This document shows positions 27,915 to 37,546 of a stretch of DNA of 64,000 nt, one piece after another. The notes beneath the pieces were generated by a model. The model saw only the letters and a list, made by a program, of their open reading frames with translations. It ran no database searches and had not been told where the DNA came from. The stretch's first letter is position 1, and each line of letters opens with the position of its first letter. The DNA is from Galbibacter kalidii (lineage in GTDB: Bacteria > Bacteroidota > Bacteroidia > Flavobacteriales > Flavobacteriaceae), in contig NZ_JAPFGA010000006.1 in assembly GCF_026241135.1 (NCBI RefSeq), forward strand, positions 164,778 to 228,777, read 5' to 3'. Made by a program: the position numbers and the translations under genes.

Positions 27915-28619
27915 ATGAAAGCAATACTGATTTACGACGGTAGTTTTGCAGGGTTTTTATCGGCCGTGTACAAGGTTTTTGATGAAAATTTAAAGGAAGT
28001 TTCCATTGTAAAACCCAAACATTATGTTCCGGATATGTTTGTTGAACCCATTTATGTTGAATCGTCTGAAAAGTATGCAAAACGGGTATGGCATTCGTTG
28101 CAATTGAAGGTGACCAAACATGGTGCCAAGGAGTTGTACAAGGCATTTTTGAGCGAAATAAAGGGAACGGAAGATGTATTGCTTAAATATATTGTGTATG
28201 CGTATGCAAGCGAATCTTTTATCCATACGGATTTTTCCAATGTCAATGTGTTGCGTGTTTCCCAGGTTGCAAAAATGGTAACTCGGGAAATGCATCATAT
28301 TCAGGACTATCTGGAATTTAAAGCTACTGATGAAGGGGTGTGGGTTGCAGCGATACAGTCTGGTTTTGACATATTGCCCTTGGTAGGGAACTATTTCAGA
28401 AGGAAATATCCCGATCAAAAATGGTTGATCTACGACCAAAAAAGATCATACGGGTTGTATTTTGATCTGCTGGGAGTCAAAAAAATACATTTAAACACCT
28501 CCGAAGAATCAGAGGTGCTTCAACTTACTTTTGGTAATAAAACCTTGTCCGTTGGCTTGTTTAATTCGTCATATGCAACCAAACACAAAAAAATAGACAA
28601 ACCGGAAATGAACTACTAA
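27915..28619 (+). CDS. TIGR03915-type putative DNA-metabolism protein
   Basis: A 234-residue protein opening MKAILIYDGSFAGFLSAVY, which matches the start of the TIGR03915 family (putative DNA repair/metabolism, no defined chemistry). Other recognisable segments are ADEGVWVAAIQ-like text (ATDEGVWVAAIQSGFDILPL) and RRKYPDQKWLIYDQKRSYGL. In-frame ATGs at 27759 and 27822 exist. I prefer 27915 because the family starts there, although 27822 is possible. In other genomes this family is usually paired with a radical-SAM partner (TIGR03916). None is adjacent here; the next gene is a convergent oxidoreductase. Control by the LexA-like repressor suggests a damage-response role. Confidence 0.8.
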   Translation: MKAILIYDGSFAGFLSAVYKVFDENLKEVSIVKPKHYVPDMFVEPIYVESSEKYAKRVWHSLQLKVTKHGAKELYKAFLSEIKGTEDVLLKYIVYAYASESFIHTDFSNVNVLRVSQVAKMVTREMHHIQDYLEFKATDEGVWVAAIQSGFDILPLVGNYFRRKYPDQKWLIYDQKRSYGLYFDLLGVKKIHLNTSEESEVLQLTFGNKTLSVGLFNSSYATKHKKIDKPEMNY

Positions 28620-28622
28620 GGC

Positions 28623-29975
28623 CTATATTTTCGGGAGCTCCCATCCGTTGTGGTAATTGGCTTTCAGTAATGCGTTGGCTTTGTCGTTGTTTTGGAACAT
28701 TTCTTTTTCCTTGTCCCAATATATCTTTTCGCCGGTTTTGTATGCGATGTTTCCCATGTGGGCATTGATGGCGGCTATACTTCCGGTTTCTATTCCGCAA
28801 TTCAGCTTTGTTGTATTCCCTTTTATGGCGTTTACAAAATTTGCCGCATGATCTTCCAAAGCGTTATTTTTTCCTTTTTGGAATGCAACTTTTTCTACTC
28901 TTGGTACTTGCTTGTCTTCTATATTGTCAGATTCCGGTATTACTTCCCAACCTTGTCTGTTAACAACTAATGTACCTTTGTTGCCGATAAAGGCGATACC
29001 TTCCGTTTTGCCATAATTTCCGCCATCTATACCGGTGGCGTGTTCCCATAACAAGTTAAAATCGTCGTACTCATAAACAGTTTGCAAGGTGTCCGGGGTT
29101 TCAGAAGCATCATCAGGATAAGCAAATTTCCCTCCTGAAGCGATAACGGATTTAGGAGCTTTTGCATTCATGGCATAGAGGGCGATATCAATTTCGTGAA
29201 CACCCCAATCGGTCATCAAACCACCGGCATAATCCCAAAACCATCGGAAATTAAAATGAAAACGATTTTCATTAAAAGGCCTTGAAGGGGCTGGTCCCAG
29301 CCACATTTTGTAGTCGACACCTTTTGGTGGTTTAGAATTGGGCTTGACGGGTACAGGTTTCATCCATCCCTGGTAAGCCCAACATTTTACAAGACGGATC
29401 TTCCCTAGTTTTCCTGATCTTACATATTGAATGGCTTCATCGTATTGTGAACCGCTTCGCTGCCACTGTCCTACCTGAACAACCCTATGGTATCTTTTTG
29501 CAGCATCTACCATGACATTGCACTCTTCAATGCTGTTGGCAAGGGGTTTTTCTACATAAACATGCTTCCCAGCTTGACAAGCGTCTACTAAATTCAGGCA
29601 GTGCCAGTGATCGGGGGTGCCGATAATAATAGCATCAATATCTTTGTTTTCTAGAAGTTTTCGGTAGTCGGAGTACAGTTTTGGTGTTGTGTTCCGAAGT
29701 TCTTTAACATCGGCTGCTCTTTTGTTCAAGACATTTTCATCAACATCGGCCAAGGCTATACAATTTACTTCCGGCATTTTAAGGTGAGCTGACATATCGG
29801 CCCATCCCATGCCTTTACAACCTATGACCCCAAAATTTATTTGGTCACTTGGCTTTACTTTTCTTATGGAATTTACTAGGGTTTCGGCATGTAGATAATT
29901 TGAAAAGCCCAATCCGGCTGTTGCGAGTGCCGTATTTTGAATGAACTTTCTTCTCGATTTCTTAAGGTGTTTCAT
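28623..29975 (-). CDS. Gfo/Idh/MocA-family NAD(P)-dependent oxidoreductase, Tat-exported
   Basis: A 450-residue sugar-type oxidoreductase. A twin-arginine signal lies at the N-terminus (KKSRRKFIQNTALATAGLGF), so the folded protein with its nucleotide cofactor is exported. The Rossmann motif is FGVIGCKGMGWADM and the family motif is GKHVYVEKPLANSIEEC. Relatives act on sugar acids, inositols or glycosides; here the position beside the pectin locus suggests a sugar derivative. It is divergent from SusC and shares the 438-base control region with it. On the minus strand TTTG, an 18-base gap and TATTTTTA suggest its promoter, downstream of the 30053 site. Confidence 0.88.
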   Translation of the reverse strand: MKHLKKSRRKFIQNTALATAGLGFSNYLHAETLVNSIRKVKPSDQINFGVIGCKGMGWADMSAHLKMPEVNCIALADVDENVLNKRAADVKELRNTTPKLYSDYRKLLENKDIDAIIIGTPDHWHCLNLVDACQAGKHVYVEKPLANSIEECNVMVDAAKRYHRVVQVGQWQRSGSQYDEAIQYVRSGKLGKIRLVKCWAYQGWMKPVPVKPNSKPPKGVDYKMWLGPAPSRPFNENRFHFNFRWFWDYAGGLMTDWGVHEIDIALYAMNAKAPKSVIASGGKFAYPDDASETPDTLQTVYEYDDFNLLWEHATGIDGGNYGKTEGIAFIGNKGTLVVNRQGWEVIPESDNIEDKQVPRVEKVAFQKGKNNALEDHAANFVNAIKGNTTKLNCGIETGSIAAINAHMGNIAYKTGEKIYWDKEKEMFQNNDKANALLKANYHNGWELPKI

Positions 29976-30052
29976 GTTTTAGGTAAGATTAATTAATGTT
30001 TTCATAAATGTATAAAAATAAAAGTGATGTTTGTGTGTCAAATCTTCATGTT

Positions 30053-30063
30053 ATCGATTACAT
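30053..30063. promoter_or_regulatory. ATCGATTACAT site 1 (upstream of the oxidoreductase promoter)
   Basis: This 11-base sequence is identical to a site at the SusC start 155 bases away. Its core TATCGATTA is palindromic around CG, like operators of LacI-type regulators. No LacI gene is in the window. Confidence 0.45.
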
Positions 30064-30172
30064 AATGTTAAAATCTTTTGCTTCTCAAACGTTATATTTC
30101 CCCTTTAACACCTGTTTTTTGATAAAATAATGTATTTAAATATGTTAAAAACGTATTTTTATTAACATAAAA

Positions 30173-30218
30173 TTTGGAAAAACTGAATTTTTAAATATAT
30201 TTGGGCAATCGATTACAT
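30173..30218 (+). promoter_or_regulatory. SusC promoter with ATCGATTACAT operator at the start site
   Basis: TTTG (30173-30176), exactly 19 bases, then TATATTTG (30196-30203) is a textbook Bacteroidota promoter. The palindrome AATCGATT (30207-30214), within ATCGATTACAT (30208-30218), sits where transcription should begin, an ideal place for repression. The leader to the SusC ATG is about 200 bases. The rest of 29976-30413 holds nothing else that I recognise. Confidence 0.6.
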
Positions 30219-30413
30219 TAAAAATTGATAAAATTACTAACCAATATTTGATGATCGATGAATAAATGAGGACCGCGATTGATGAAAGAGGAATTATATT
30301 CAGAATAAATTGTCAATATCCAAATGGCAAAAATGATCTAGAGTAGCTAGACACAGGAAATGAGAATAACTATAGCTAATTAATAATTATACAATCAAAC
30401 AAAGCATGTATTT

Positions 30414-33400
30414 ATGACAAATCTTTATTTTACATTGTACCAACGCTTTGCAGTTTTGATATGGCAAAAGTTGCTGCCGTTGAAAAAAGTTGCTGGCGTT
30501 TTGGTGTTGATGGGATTTTTTCTTGTCGGCACTTATTCGGTTAATGCGCAAGACATAACGGTTAGCGGACAAGTGCTAGCCGGAGATGTTGGAGGGCCAC
30601 TACCTGGTGTTTCTATTATAGAAAAGGGAACCCAGAACGGGGTGGCTTCAGATTTTGACGGGAACTATACCATTAGTGTTTCTGGACCTGATGCAGTACT
30701 GGTCTTTTCATTTATCGGTTATGTAGCTCAAGAAGTGAGTGTGAACGGTAGAACAGCTATCAACGTTACCATGGAAGGTGATGTGAATCAACTGGAAGAG
30801 GTCGTTCTGATAGATTATGGTTATGGGAAAGTCAGTAGACAAGATATGACCGGTTCGGTTGCTTCCATGTCATCAAACGAACTAGCAAAAATCCCGGTAT
30901 CAAGTACGGCTGAAGCACTTTCGGGGAGATTACCCGGTGTTAATGTCTCTACTACTGATGGCGAACCGGGAGCAGATATAAACATTCGCGTTCGTGGTGG
31001 GGGCTCTATTACCCAGGATAATTCTCCCCTATATGTTGTGGATGGTTTTATTGTCGGGAGTATAAACGACATTGCGCCAAACGATATTGCAAGTATAGAT
31101 GTGTTGAAAGATGCAGCAGCTACTGCTATATATGGTTCACAAGCTGCTAACGGGGTGATCGTTATTACAACTAAAAGCCCTATTGCAGGGAAAGTTAGTG
31201 TCGATTACAACAACTACTTTCAGTACAATACATTTCCATCAAATAGGAAATATGAGGTTTTATCTCCACACGAGTATGTGTTTGCCAATTATGAATATGC
31301 AAAATTACAGGGGACAGCAGCTACCGAAAATTTTGAGCGGTTTTTTGGTGTATATGACGATATGGATTTGTACAGATCGAAAAAAGGTACAGACTGGCAA
31401 GAAGAGTTGTTTGGGGGAAAAAGACTTTCTCAATACCATAACTTAACGGTTAGTGGTGGTACAGACATGACTAAAATGAGATTGAGTTTTTCCCATAACA
31501 ATGATGAAGGTGTTATGATAGGGTCTGGATATGAAAGAACGACGATCAATTTTAAGTTGAACCAAAAAATAGTAGACGGGCTTACTTTTGATGCTTCTGC
31601 CAGAATTTCTAATTCAATTAGAGATGGAGCTGGTACTTCACGTGCACAATTAAGTATAAAAGATGTAGTGCAGGCAAGACCGGTGAATGGGATAGCAGAT
31701 GAATTGGATATTGATCTTACTCAGTTAGGATCATCATCAGATAATGATTATGAGTCTTTTCTTTTAAGTCTAATATCGCCTACAGAATTGGTGAAGCAAG
31801 ACTGGCGTAAAAGAACAGATAAAAGATATGTTTTAAATGCCGGCTTAACATGGTCTATTATTGATGGACTTAATTTGAAAACCACGTTCACCAATCAAAG
31901 ACGATTCTGGGAAAACTTACGTTTCTATGGGCCATTAACGGGCGAGTCGTTTAACAATGGTGGTAGTATGCCGCTTGGGGAAAAAGATAATCGTGAATAC
32001 TTATCATATAGATGGTTAACTACCTTAAACTATAAAAAACAATGGGGAGAAGATCATAAGTTGGATGTGCTTGTTGGGTACGAAGTATCTTCAAACGGGT
32101 CTGATAGGGCTTTTATAAGGGGAGAAGACTACAGGTTGTCAATCACCCCGGAAGAACTGTTTGCCAATATGCAAATAGGGCGTATAGACAGGACATTTAC
32201 TCGAGAAGAAACAGATGTGAATAGAAGATCTATATTTGGGCGTGCAGATTTTCAATTGCAGAACAAGTATATATGGACAGCTACTTTAAGAGCTGATAGA
32301 TCGAGTAAGTTTTCTGAAAAATACAACCTTGGAGTGTTTCCTGCCTTGGCTTTTGCCTGGAAAGCAGACGAAGAAGACTTCCTGAAAAGTGCCGATTGGA
32401 TAGATGAGCTAAAATTGAGGATCACTTATGGTGAAACCGGTAACGATAGGATAGATGCCGATGCTTCCCAGTTTTCATTTAGTCCTGAAACCAATCGTGG
32501 TCCGGGTTTTGGCAATGAGGAGCAAGTATATTACACGCCAAGCAGTAGCTCACTATATAACCCTGAACTTAAATGGGAAACTACAGTAACCAATAACGTT
32601 GGTCTGGATTTTGGACTGTTTAACAGAAGGCTTAGCGGTAGTTTTGATTTGTATAAAAATGAAACAAGGGATCTGCTGTTGCAATCCGCTGTTTCTCCCA
32701 ATTCTGGTTTTGAAACCCAATGGAACAATATAGGTTCTACATCCAATACAGGGGTAGAATTAGGGTTAAATGCTTATCTTATTGAGAAATCGGACTTTTC
32801 GCTTTCAACAAACTTCAACATTGGGGCGAATACCTTTAAAATAGAGGAGTTGGATGGTACAACCGAAAGGTTTGAGCGGTCGAATTGGGCTAGTACCGAT
32901 TTGAATAATATTAGTGACTATCATTTGGAAGAAGGAGGTAAAGTAGGAAATATTTATGGATATGTAACCGATGGCATGTATTCAACAGATGATTTTGCAA
33001 GCTACGACGAAACCTCAGGCGATTATATTTTGAATGAAGATGTGCCAAACTCGGGTTCAGTTGTTGGAAACACCAATATCCGCCCGGGGTTTTTAAAACT
33101 AAAAGACCTAAACGGCGATGGAGAAATAAATGCCGATGATAGACAGGTCATCGGAAATGCCTTGCCAGATTTTCAGGGTGGTATCGGAATAAATGCACGA
33201 TATAAAGGATTTGACTTTTCAGCATTTTTCAACTATCAGTATGGTAATGATGTGTACAATACCGGGAAGATTCAGTATAACCAATTCAGAAGGGTAACCT
33301 ACGGTAATTTGTTGGATAGAATGAACTCAGACAACAGATTTACATATATTGATGTAGACGGACAATATACCGGAACTCCCGGAGAGGTTGTTACCGATCT

Positions 33401-33743
33401 TGATCAACTAGCCGAATTGAACGAGGGTAAAAACATATGGTCACATGCCAGTCATGGTATAGCAGGAGCTGTTGTTCATTCGTGGGCTATAGAAGACGGA
33501 TCGTTCATTAGGTTAAATAACTTAACCTTAGGATATAGCTTCCCTGTTGATTTGATTTCTAAAATAGGAATGACTAAACTTAGATTGTACGCAACAGGAA
33601 GGAACCTTCACGTATGGACCAATTATTCAGGTTATGATCCTGAAGTAGATTCGAGAAGAAATAGTGGTTTAACACCAGGGGTAGATTATTCTTCATACCC
33701 TAGAAGCCGCTCTTACACTTTGGGGCTTAATATAACTTTTTAA
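30414..33743 (+). CDS. SusC/RagA-type TonB-dependent outer-membrane transporter
   Basis: The transporter imports oligosaccharides across the outer membrane using TonB energy, with the SusD lipoprotein as lid. The 1109-residue product has an N-terminal signal (VGTYSVNAQ). A carboxypeptidase-D-like domain follows (about 45-125: GPLPGVSIIEKGTQNGVASD), then the plug (LSGRLPGVNVSTTDGEPGAD and IRVRGGGSITQDNSPLYVVD). The long beta-barrel ends in an aromatic residue (LGLNITF). It begins the pectin operon, with the SusD gene 28 bases downstream. The surrounding enzymes suggest oligogalacturonides or related pectin fragments as cargo. Confidence 0.96.
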   Translation: MTNLYFTLYQRFAVLIWQKLLPLKKVAGVLVLMGFFLVGTYSVNAQDITVSGQVLAGDVGGPLPGVSIIEKGTQNGVASDFDGNYTISVSGPDAVLVFSFIGYVAQEVSVNGRTAINVTMEGDVNQLEEVVLIDYGYGKVSRQDMTGSVASMSSNELAKIPVSSTAEALSGRLPGVNVSTTDGEPGADINIRVRGGGSITQDNSPLYVVDGFIVGSINDIAPNDIASIDVLKDAAATAIYGSQAANGVIVITTKSPIAGKVSVDYNNYFQYNTFPSNRKYEVLSPHEYVFANYEYAKLQGTAATENFERFFGVYDDMDLYRSKKGTDWQEELFGGKRLSQYHNLTVSGGTDMTKMRLSFSHNNDEGVMIGSGYERTTINFKLNQKIVDGLTFDASARISNSIRDGAGTSRAQLSIKDVVQARPVNGIADELDIDLTQLGSSSDNDYESFLLSLISPTELVKQDWRKRTDKRYVLNAGLTWSIIDGLNLKTTFTNQRRFWENLRFYGPLTGESFNNGGSMPLGEKDNREYLSYRWLTTLNYKKQWGEDHKLDVLVGYEVSSNGSDRAFIRGEDYRLSITPEELFANMQIGRIDRTFTREETDVNRRSIFGRADFQLQNKYIWTATLRADRSSKFSEKYNLGVFPALAFAWKADEEDFLKSADWIDELKLRITYGETGNDRIDADASQFSFSPETNRGPGFGNEEQVYYTPSSSSLYNPELKWETTVTNNVGLDFGLFNRRLSGSFDLYKNETRDLLLQSAVSPNSGFETQWNNIGSTSNTGVELGLNAYLIEKSDFSLSTNFNIGANTFKIEELDGTTERFERSNWASTDLNNISDYHLEEGGKVGNIYGYVTDGMYSTDDFASYDETSGDYILNEDVPNSGSVVGNTNIRPGFLKLKDLNGDGEINADDRQVIGNALPDFQGGIGINARYKGFDFSAFFNYQYGNDVYNTGKIQYNQFRRVTYGNLLDRMNSDNRFTYIDVDGQYTGTPGEVVTDLDQLAELNEGKNIWSHASHGIAGAVVHSWAIEDGSFIRLNNLTLGYSFPVDLISKIGMTKLRLYATGRNLHVWTNYSGYDPEVDSRRNSGLTPGVDYSSYPRSRSYTLGLNITF

Positions 33744-33771
33744 CAACCAAATGGACACAAAATTTAAAGAG

Positions 33772-35580
33772 ATGAAAATAAAATATCTTTTAACGCTAAT
33801 TGTAATAGCATTAACGACCTCCTGTGAGAAGGATTTCTTAGAGCCTGATTCGCTTTCTAACTTCGATCTTGATTATATCTATTCTAATGTAGACGATGCG
33901 AGAAGCGGTGTAAACGCAATATACTCCTACTTTAATCAAGATGCGTTCAGGTCGAGATTATCCAACAATATGACAGGAAATACCGATATAGAACACCAAT
34001 CAGGGTGGGCAAGTAATGGCGACCGTTATCAAATATGGGATTTGAATGCACTCGATAGTAACCGTGACCTGAATATTGTATGGACATATGCATATCGTTC
34101 GATTAGAGATGCAAACATAGCTATTAAAGGAATTGAGAATAGCGAAGTGTTAAATAACGGTTCTGAAGCTGAAATAAATACAATGAACCAGCTTTTAGGA
34201 GAAGCATATACGCTTAGGGCCTATTGGTACAGTATGTTGGCTTATCACTTTGGCGATGTGCCTTATGTAACAGAGGCACCGGTGGCTGGAGCAGATTTCA
34301 ATCTTCCCAAAACAGACAGGAATGAAATTCTATCCGGTGAAATACAGGCACTTATCGATATTGAAGAAAAGATGAAGTGGGCCGATGAAACCTCACATGG
34401 TATTGAGCAGGTAAACAGGGAATATACCCTTGGTATGATTGCCCGTTTGGCTTTACAAAGAGGAGGGTATTATTTAAAACCGGACCTGACTATGGCCAGG
34501 AATAGTGACTACTTAAACTATTATCAGATAGCGCGGGACTATACCCAAAAATTGATAACACTTAAAGACCGGATTTTACCAGCAGATTTCAGGCAGGTTT
34601 TTCTTAACCAGTGTAAGTTTATTTCCCCTGTGAATGAAGATGTCCTTTTTGAAGTGCCGTTCCCGATTGGTGGCGGAGATGTAGGATGGAATATTGGTAT
34701 TAGGGTAGAAGGTAGTGCACAAGCTAGCCACGATTATGGTTCGGGTGGTAACTATATGGCAATGCCTGTAACTTATTACTTGTCTTTCGATTCTAACGAT
34801 AAAAGACGGGAAGTTACTTGTGGACTGTATAAGATAACCGAAGAATTTGAAACAGAATTCGTTAATGGTCCTATGAACATTTCACAAGGAAAATGGAGTC
34901 GTCATTTTCTCGATCCGGCTCCGGGAAAGTCTTCAGCAAAAGGCACCGGTATCAACTGGCCGATGATGCGTTACCCTGATATCCTGTTGATGTTCGCAGA
35001 AGCTGAAAACGAGTTGAATGGCCCTACCGCACAGGCACAAGAGGCATTAAAAAGGGTAAGGCAAAGGGCTTTTGACCCTGCTGATTGGGCAGAAGGTGTA
35101 GATGGTTATGTGGCTCAGGTTTCAACTTCAAAAGAAGCATTCTTCGATGCAATAGTAGATGAAAGAGCATGGGAGTTTGGTGGAGAGATGATCAGGAAAT
35201 ACGAATTGATCCGTTGGGGAATTTATTCAGAAAAAGTACAGGAAACCGTAGAGGGGCTTAAGCAACTTGCTGATGAAGCTTTTAACGGTACTACAGAATA
35301 CCCGGATTATATGTACTGGAAATTAGATGAAAGCGGTGAATTTCAGGTGTTGAATCCTGATTTTAAGGTAGTAGCTCCGCCGGATGATACATGGAACCGA
35401 ACGTCATTTTTGTTGGACCTCCACGACGATGTTACAACATATGATGAATGGATTACGAGAGACTGGGAAAATTATATCAACGGCCCTTCAGCAGGGGTAG
35501 TCCGATATGTATTCCCAATACCTAATGTAGCAATTGAAGCTAGTCAGGGAACACTGGATAATAGTGGATATGGATTTTAA
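33772..35580 (+). CDS. SusD/RagB-type surface glycan-binding lipoprotein
   Basis: This lipoprotein captures glycan fragments and caps SusC. I start it at the ATG at 33772, preceded by AAAGAG, giving a proper lipoprotein signal (LTTSC, Cys18) and 602 residues. The ATG at 33751 would add seven polar residues. The mature start EKDFLEPDSLSNF and the segment GEAYTLRAYWYSMLAYHFGD are typical of the SusD TPR domain. A C-terminal part includes DERAWEFGGEMIRKYELIRW, a family hallmark. Ligand specificity cannot be predicted. It is immediately downstream of SusC. Confidence 0.95.
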   Translation: MKIKYLLTLIVIALTTSCEKDFLEPDSLSNFDLDYIYSNVDDARSGVNAIYSYFNQDAFRSRLSNNMTGNTDIEHQSGWASNGDRYQIWDLNALDSNRDLNIVWTYAYRSIRDANIAIKGIENSEVLNNGSEAEINTMNQLLGEAYTLRAYWYSMLAYHFGDVPYVTEAPVAGADFNLPKTDRNEILSGEIQALIDIEEKMKWADETSHGIEQVNREYTLGMIARLALQRGGYYLKPDLTMARNSDYLNYYQIARDYTQKLITLKDRILPADFRQVFLNQCKFISPVNEDVLFEVPFPIGGGDVGWNIGIRVEGSAQASHDYGSGGNYMAMPVTYYLSFDSNDKRREVTCGLYKITEEFETEFVNGPMNISQGKWSRHFLDPAPGKSSAKGTGINWPMMRYPDILLMFAEAENELNGPTAQAQEALKRVRQRAFDPADWAEGVDGYVAQVSTSKEAFFDAIVDERAWEFGGEMIRKYELIRWGIYSEKVQETVEGLKQLADEAFNGTTEYPDYMYWKLDESGEFQVLNPDFKVVAPPDDTWNRTSFLLDLHDDVTTYDEWITRDWENYINGPSAGVVRYVFPIPNVAIEASQGTLDNSGYGF

Positions 35581-35604
35581 TCAACTTTAATTAAACTAAA
35601 AGAA

Positions 35605-37260
35605 ATGAAAACCAATAATAGTATTTTTAATATAAAGTCCTTGTTCTTCTTAGGCATGTGCATATTGCTTTTCAATGCATGTGATAATGATGATGACGGG
35701 GTTGCAGAAGAACAGACCAGGTTATTTCGCCCGGTACTTAACGAACCGATGTTGGCTGAAGGAAATACCATAATTGTAAATATGGGAAAACTGAAGCAAG
35801 CAGAAAGCTATACTCTTGAAGTAAGTAGGGATACTTTTTCAACTGTAGAATATACCATTATGACCGATACCAATTATGTGGAAATCAACGAAGACTTGAT
35901 AGGACAAGAATTGTTCTGGAGTACACTTTATCAGGTGAGGGCTACTGCGCATGCAGCAGATTCGGAGTACGATAGTAAGGTTTCAGATTTTGGTAATGTA
36001 AGAACACAACGATTCCCAACCATACTCAATATACCACAAGCATACGATGTAACTGATGTTGCAGCTAGGGTAAGTTGGACTGTAGCAGGTGCTACGGTAA
36101 CCGGGATAAAAGTGTTTGCACCAGATGATCTTTATTTAGAGGACCCTTTGTTTGAAGAGGCTCCGGTTTCTGAAGATGGACAGCTGAATGGAGAAGGCTT
36201 TGTAGAAGGTCTAGATCCCGAAACCGAATATCAAATAGCTATCTATAGCGATGAAGAACTTAGGGGATGGGTCAATTATACCACAAGAGAGGCTCTGCCA
36301 TCGGGAGGAAATGTAATTGACTTAAGGGAAAGCGATGACCCTACAATTCTTGCACAAACCTTGCAGGGAGTACCACCAGAGGGGAGTATAATCATGCTTA
36401 AAAAAGGAATGGTTTATGATATGTCCCAGCCACCAACGCTGCAAAGCTCGGTAGAGATTCGTGGGGCATATGGCTTTACTGCAGACTTGGCAACTATTGA
36501 AATGGGATTACATAAAGGTTTTAATATTGAAAATAACAATGTAAATTCGGTAGTATTTAATGAAGTTGCCATCAAAGGTCCTTTTAATGGTTCTTTCCTT
36601 TTCTATCTTAATGGTGATGGCACATTAGGGGAAGTACGTTATGAGAATTGTAAAATAGGCCCGCTTAGGGGAGGTTTACGTATTAATAGTGGAACAGGAA
36701 CCGTTGATAAAATTACAATGAACAATGTTGCGGTAGATAGTTTGGAGAGCTATAACTTGGTTTATATGCAAGGATCGGACTGGACAATAGGAGATATCCA
36801 TCTTTCAAATTCAACTTTTTCCAATATAGGAAGTAGCTTTATTAGAAGTAACAATGTCAATAATACGCGTTCTATAATTATTGAGTCTTCAACTTTTTAT
36901 GAAGTAACACATAGTGGACGATATATTTTTGACTGGGGTCAAGATGGAGTTGAAGTGACTAATGGAATTGAGTTACGCAATAATATATTTGGACGTGGTT
37001 GGAATACGGCTGGTGAAGACGATTATGGTATTAAGGGAGTTAACCGCCTAGATAATACAGTATTCATTTTAGAGAATAATTGGGGTACGGGCGATTTGGA
37101 TATTTATTCTAATGAAATTCCAGGAATACCGAATTTTACATATGATGGTGCTTCAGGAGATTTATGGGTAGACCCGGATAACAACGATTTTAATTTCGAG
37201 GATAATAGTTTTTCCGGAAGCACAAATGCAGGTGATCCTCGTTGGAGAAATGAATTATAG
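35605..37260 (+). CDS. DUF5123/DUF4957-type surface lipoprotein (pectin-locus beta-helix protein)
   Basis: A 551-residue lipoprotein (Cys26, followed by the acidic run DNDDDG that is a surface-export signal in Bacteroidota). About 35-230 contain two fibronectin-like beta domains. From about 240 on there is a right-handed beta-helix region (GSIIMLKKGMVYDMSQPPT, INSGTGTVDKITMNNVAVDS). The C-terminal SGSTNAGDPRW is a family signature. Such proteins recur directly after SusCD in pectin loci and are thought to bind or cleave pectin. No catalytic residues are evident to me. It is probably a surface glycan-binding protein. Confidence 0.82.
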   Translation: MKTNNSIFNIKSLFFLGMCILLFNACDNDDDGVAEEQTRLFRPVLNEPMLAEGNTIIVNMGKLKQAESYTLEVSRDTFSTVEYTIMTDTNYVEINEDLIGQELFWSTLYQVRATAHAADSEYDSKVSDFGNVRTQRFPTILNIPQAYDVTDVAARVSWTVAGATVTGIKVFAPDDLYLEDPLFEEAPVSEDGQLNGEGFVEGLDPETEYQIAIYSDEELRGWVNYTTREALPSGGNVIDLRESDDPTILAQTLQGVPPEGSIIMLKKGMVYDMSQPPTLQSSVEIRGAYGFTADLATIEMGLHKGFNIENNNVNSVVFNEVAIKGPFNGSFLFYLNGDGTLGEVRYENCKIGPLRGGLRINSGTGTVDKITMNNVAVDSLESYNLVYMQGSDWTIGDIHLSNSTFSNIGSSFIRSNNVNNTRSIIIESSTFYEVTHSGRYIFDWGQDGVEVTNGIELRNNIFGRGWNTAGEDDYGIKGVNRLDNTVFILENNWGTGDLDIYSNEIPGIPNFTYDGASGDLWVDPDNNDFNFEDNSFSGSTNAGDPRWRNEL

Positions 37261-37304
37261 TTAGTTCTTCATATAATCAGTTTAGTTAGCTTTTATTGAT
37301 TATT

Positions 37305-37402
37305 GTAACTAAAAAGTCTTTACAAACGGTAGTCGTTATGACCATTTCTGATAACCCCCTTAACTTATTCAAAATAAGGTAATGTATTGACTTTTTAGTT
37401 AC
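37305..37402. repeat. Inverted repeat with perfect 14-base arms after the DUF5123 gene
   Basis: GTAACTAAAAAGTC (37305-37318) and GACTTTTTAGTTAC (37389-37402) flank a 70-base centre, and the right arm runs into a T-rich tract. It may end the SusCD-DUF5123 transcript or be a small mobile element. The rest of the 286-base gap contains only a small palindrome CTGCCGACATAGGCAG (37498-37513). Confidence 0.55.
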
Positions 37403-37546
37403 TTTTTTTAAGAACTAGTATGTACAAGCCTTTTCAAGCTTTTAAATTTTAAACAAATGAGGCATCTATGCTAAAACTTTCTTTAGCACAAACTTGTCTG
37501 CCGACATAGGCAGGTGTGGCTTATTAAAAGAAAATAAAATATATAC

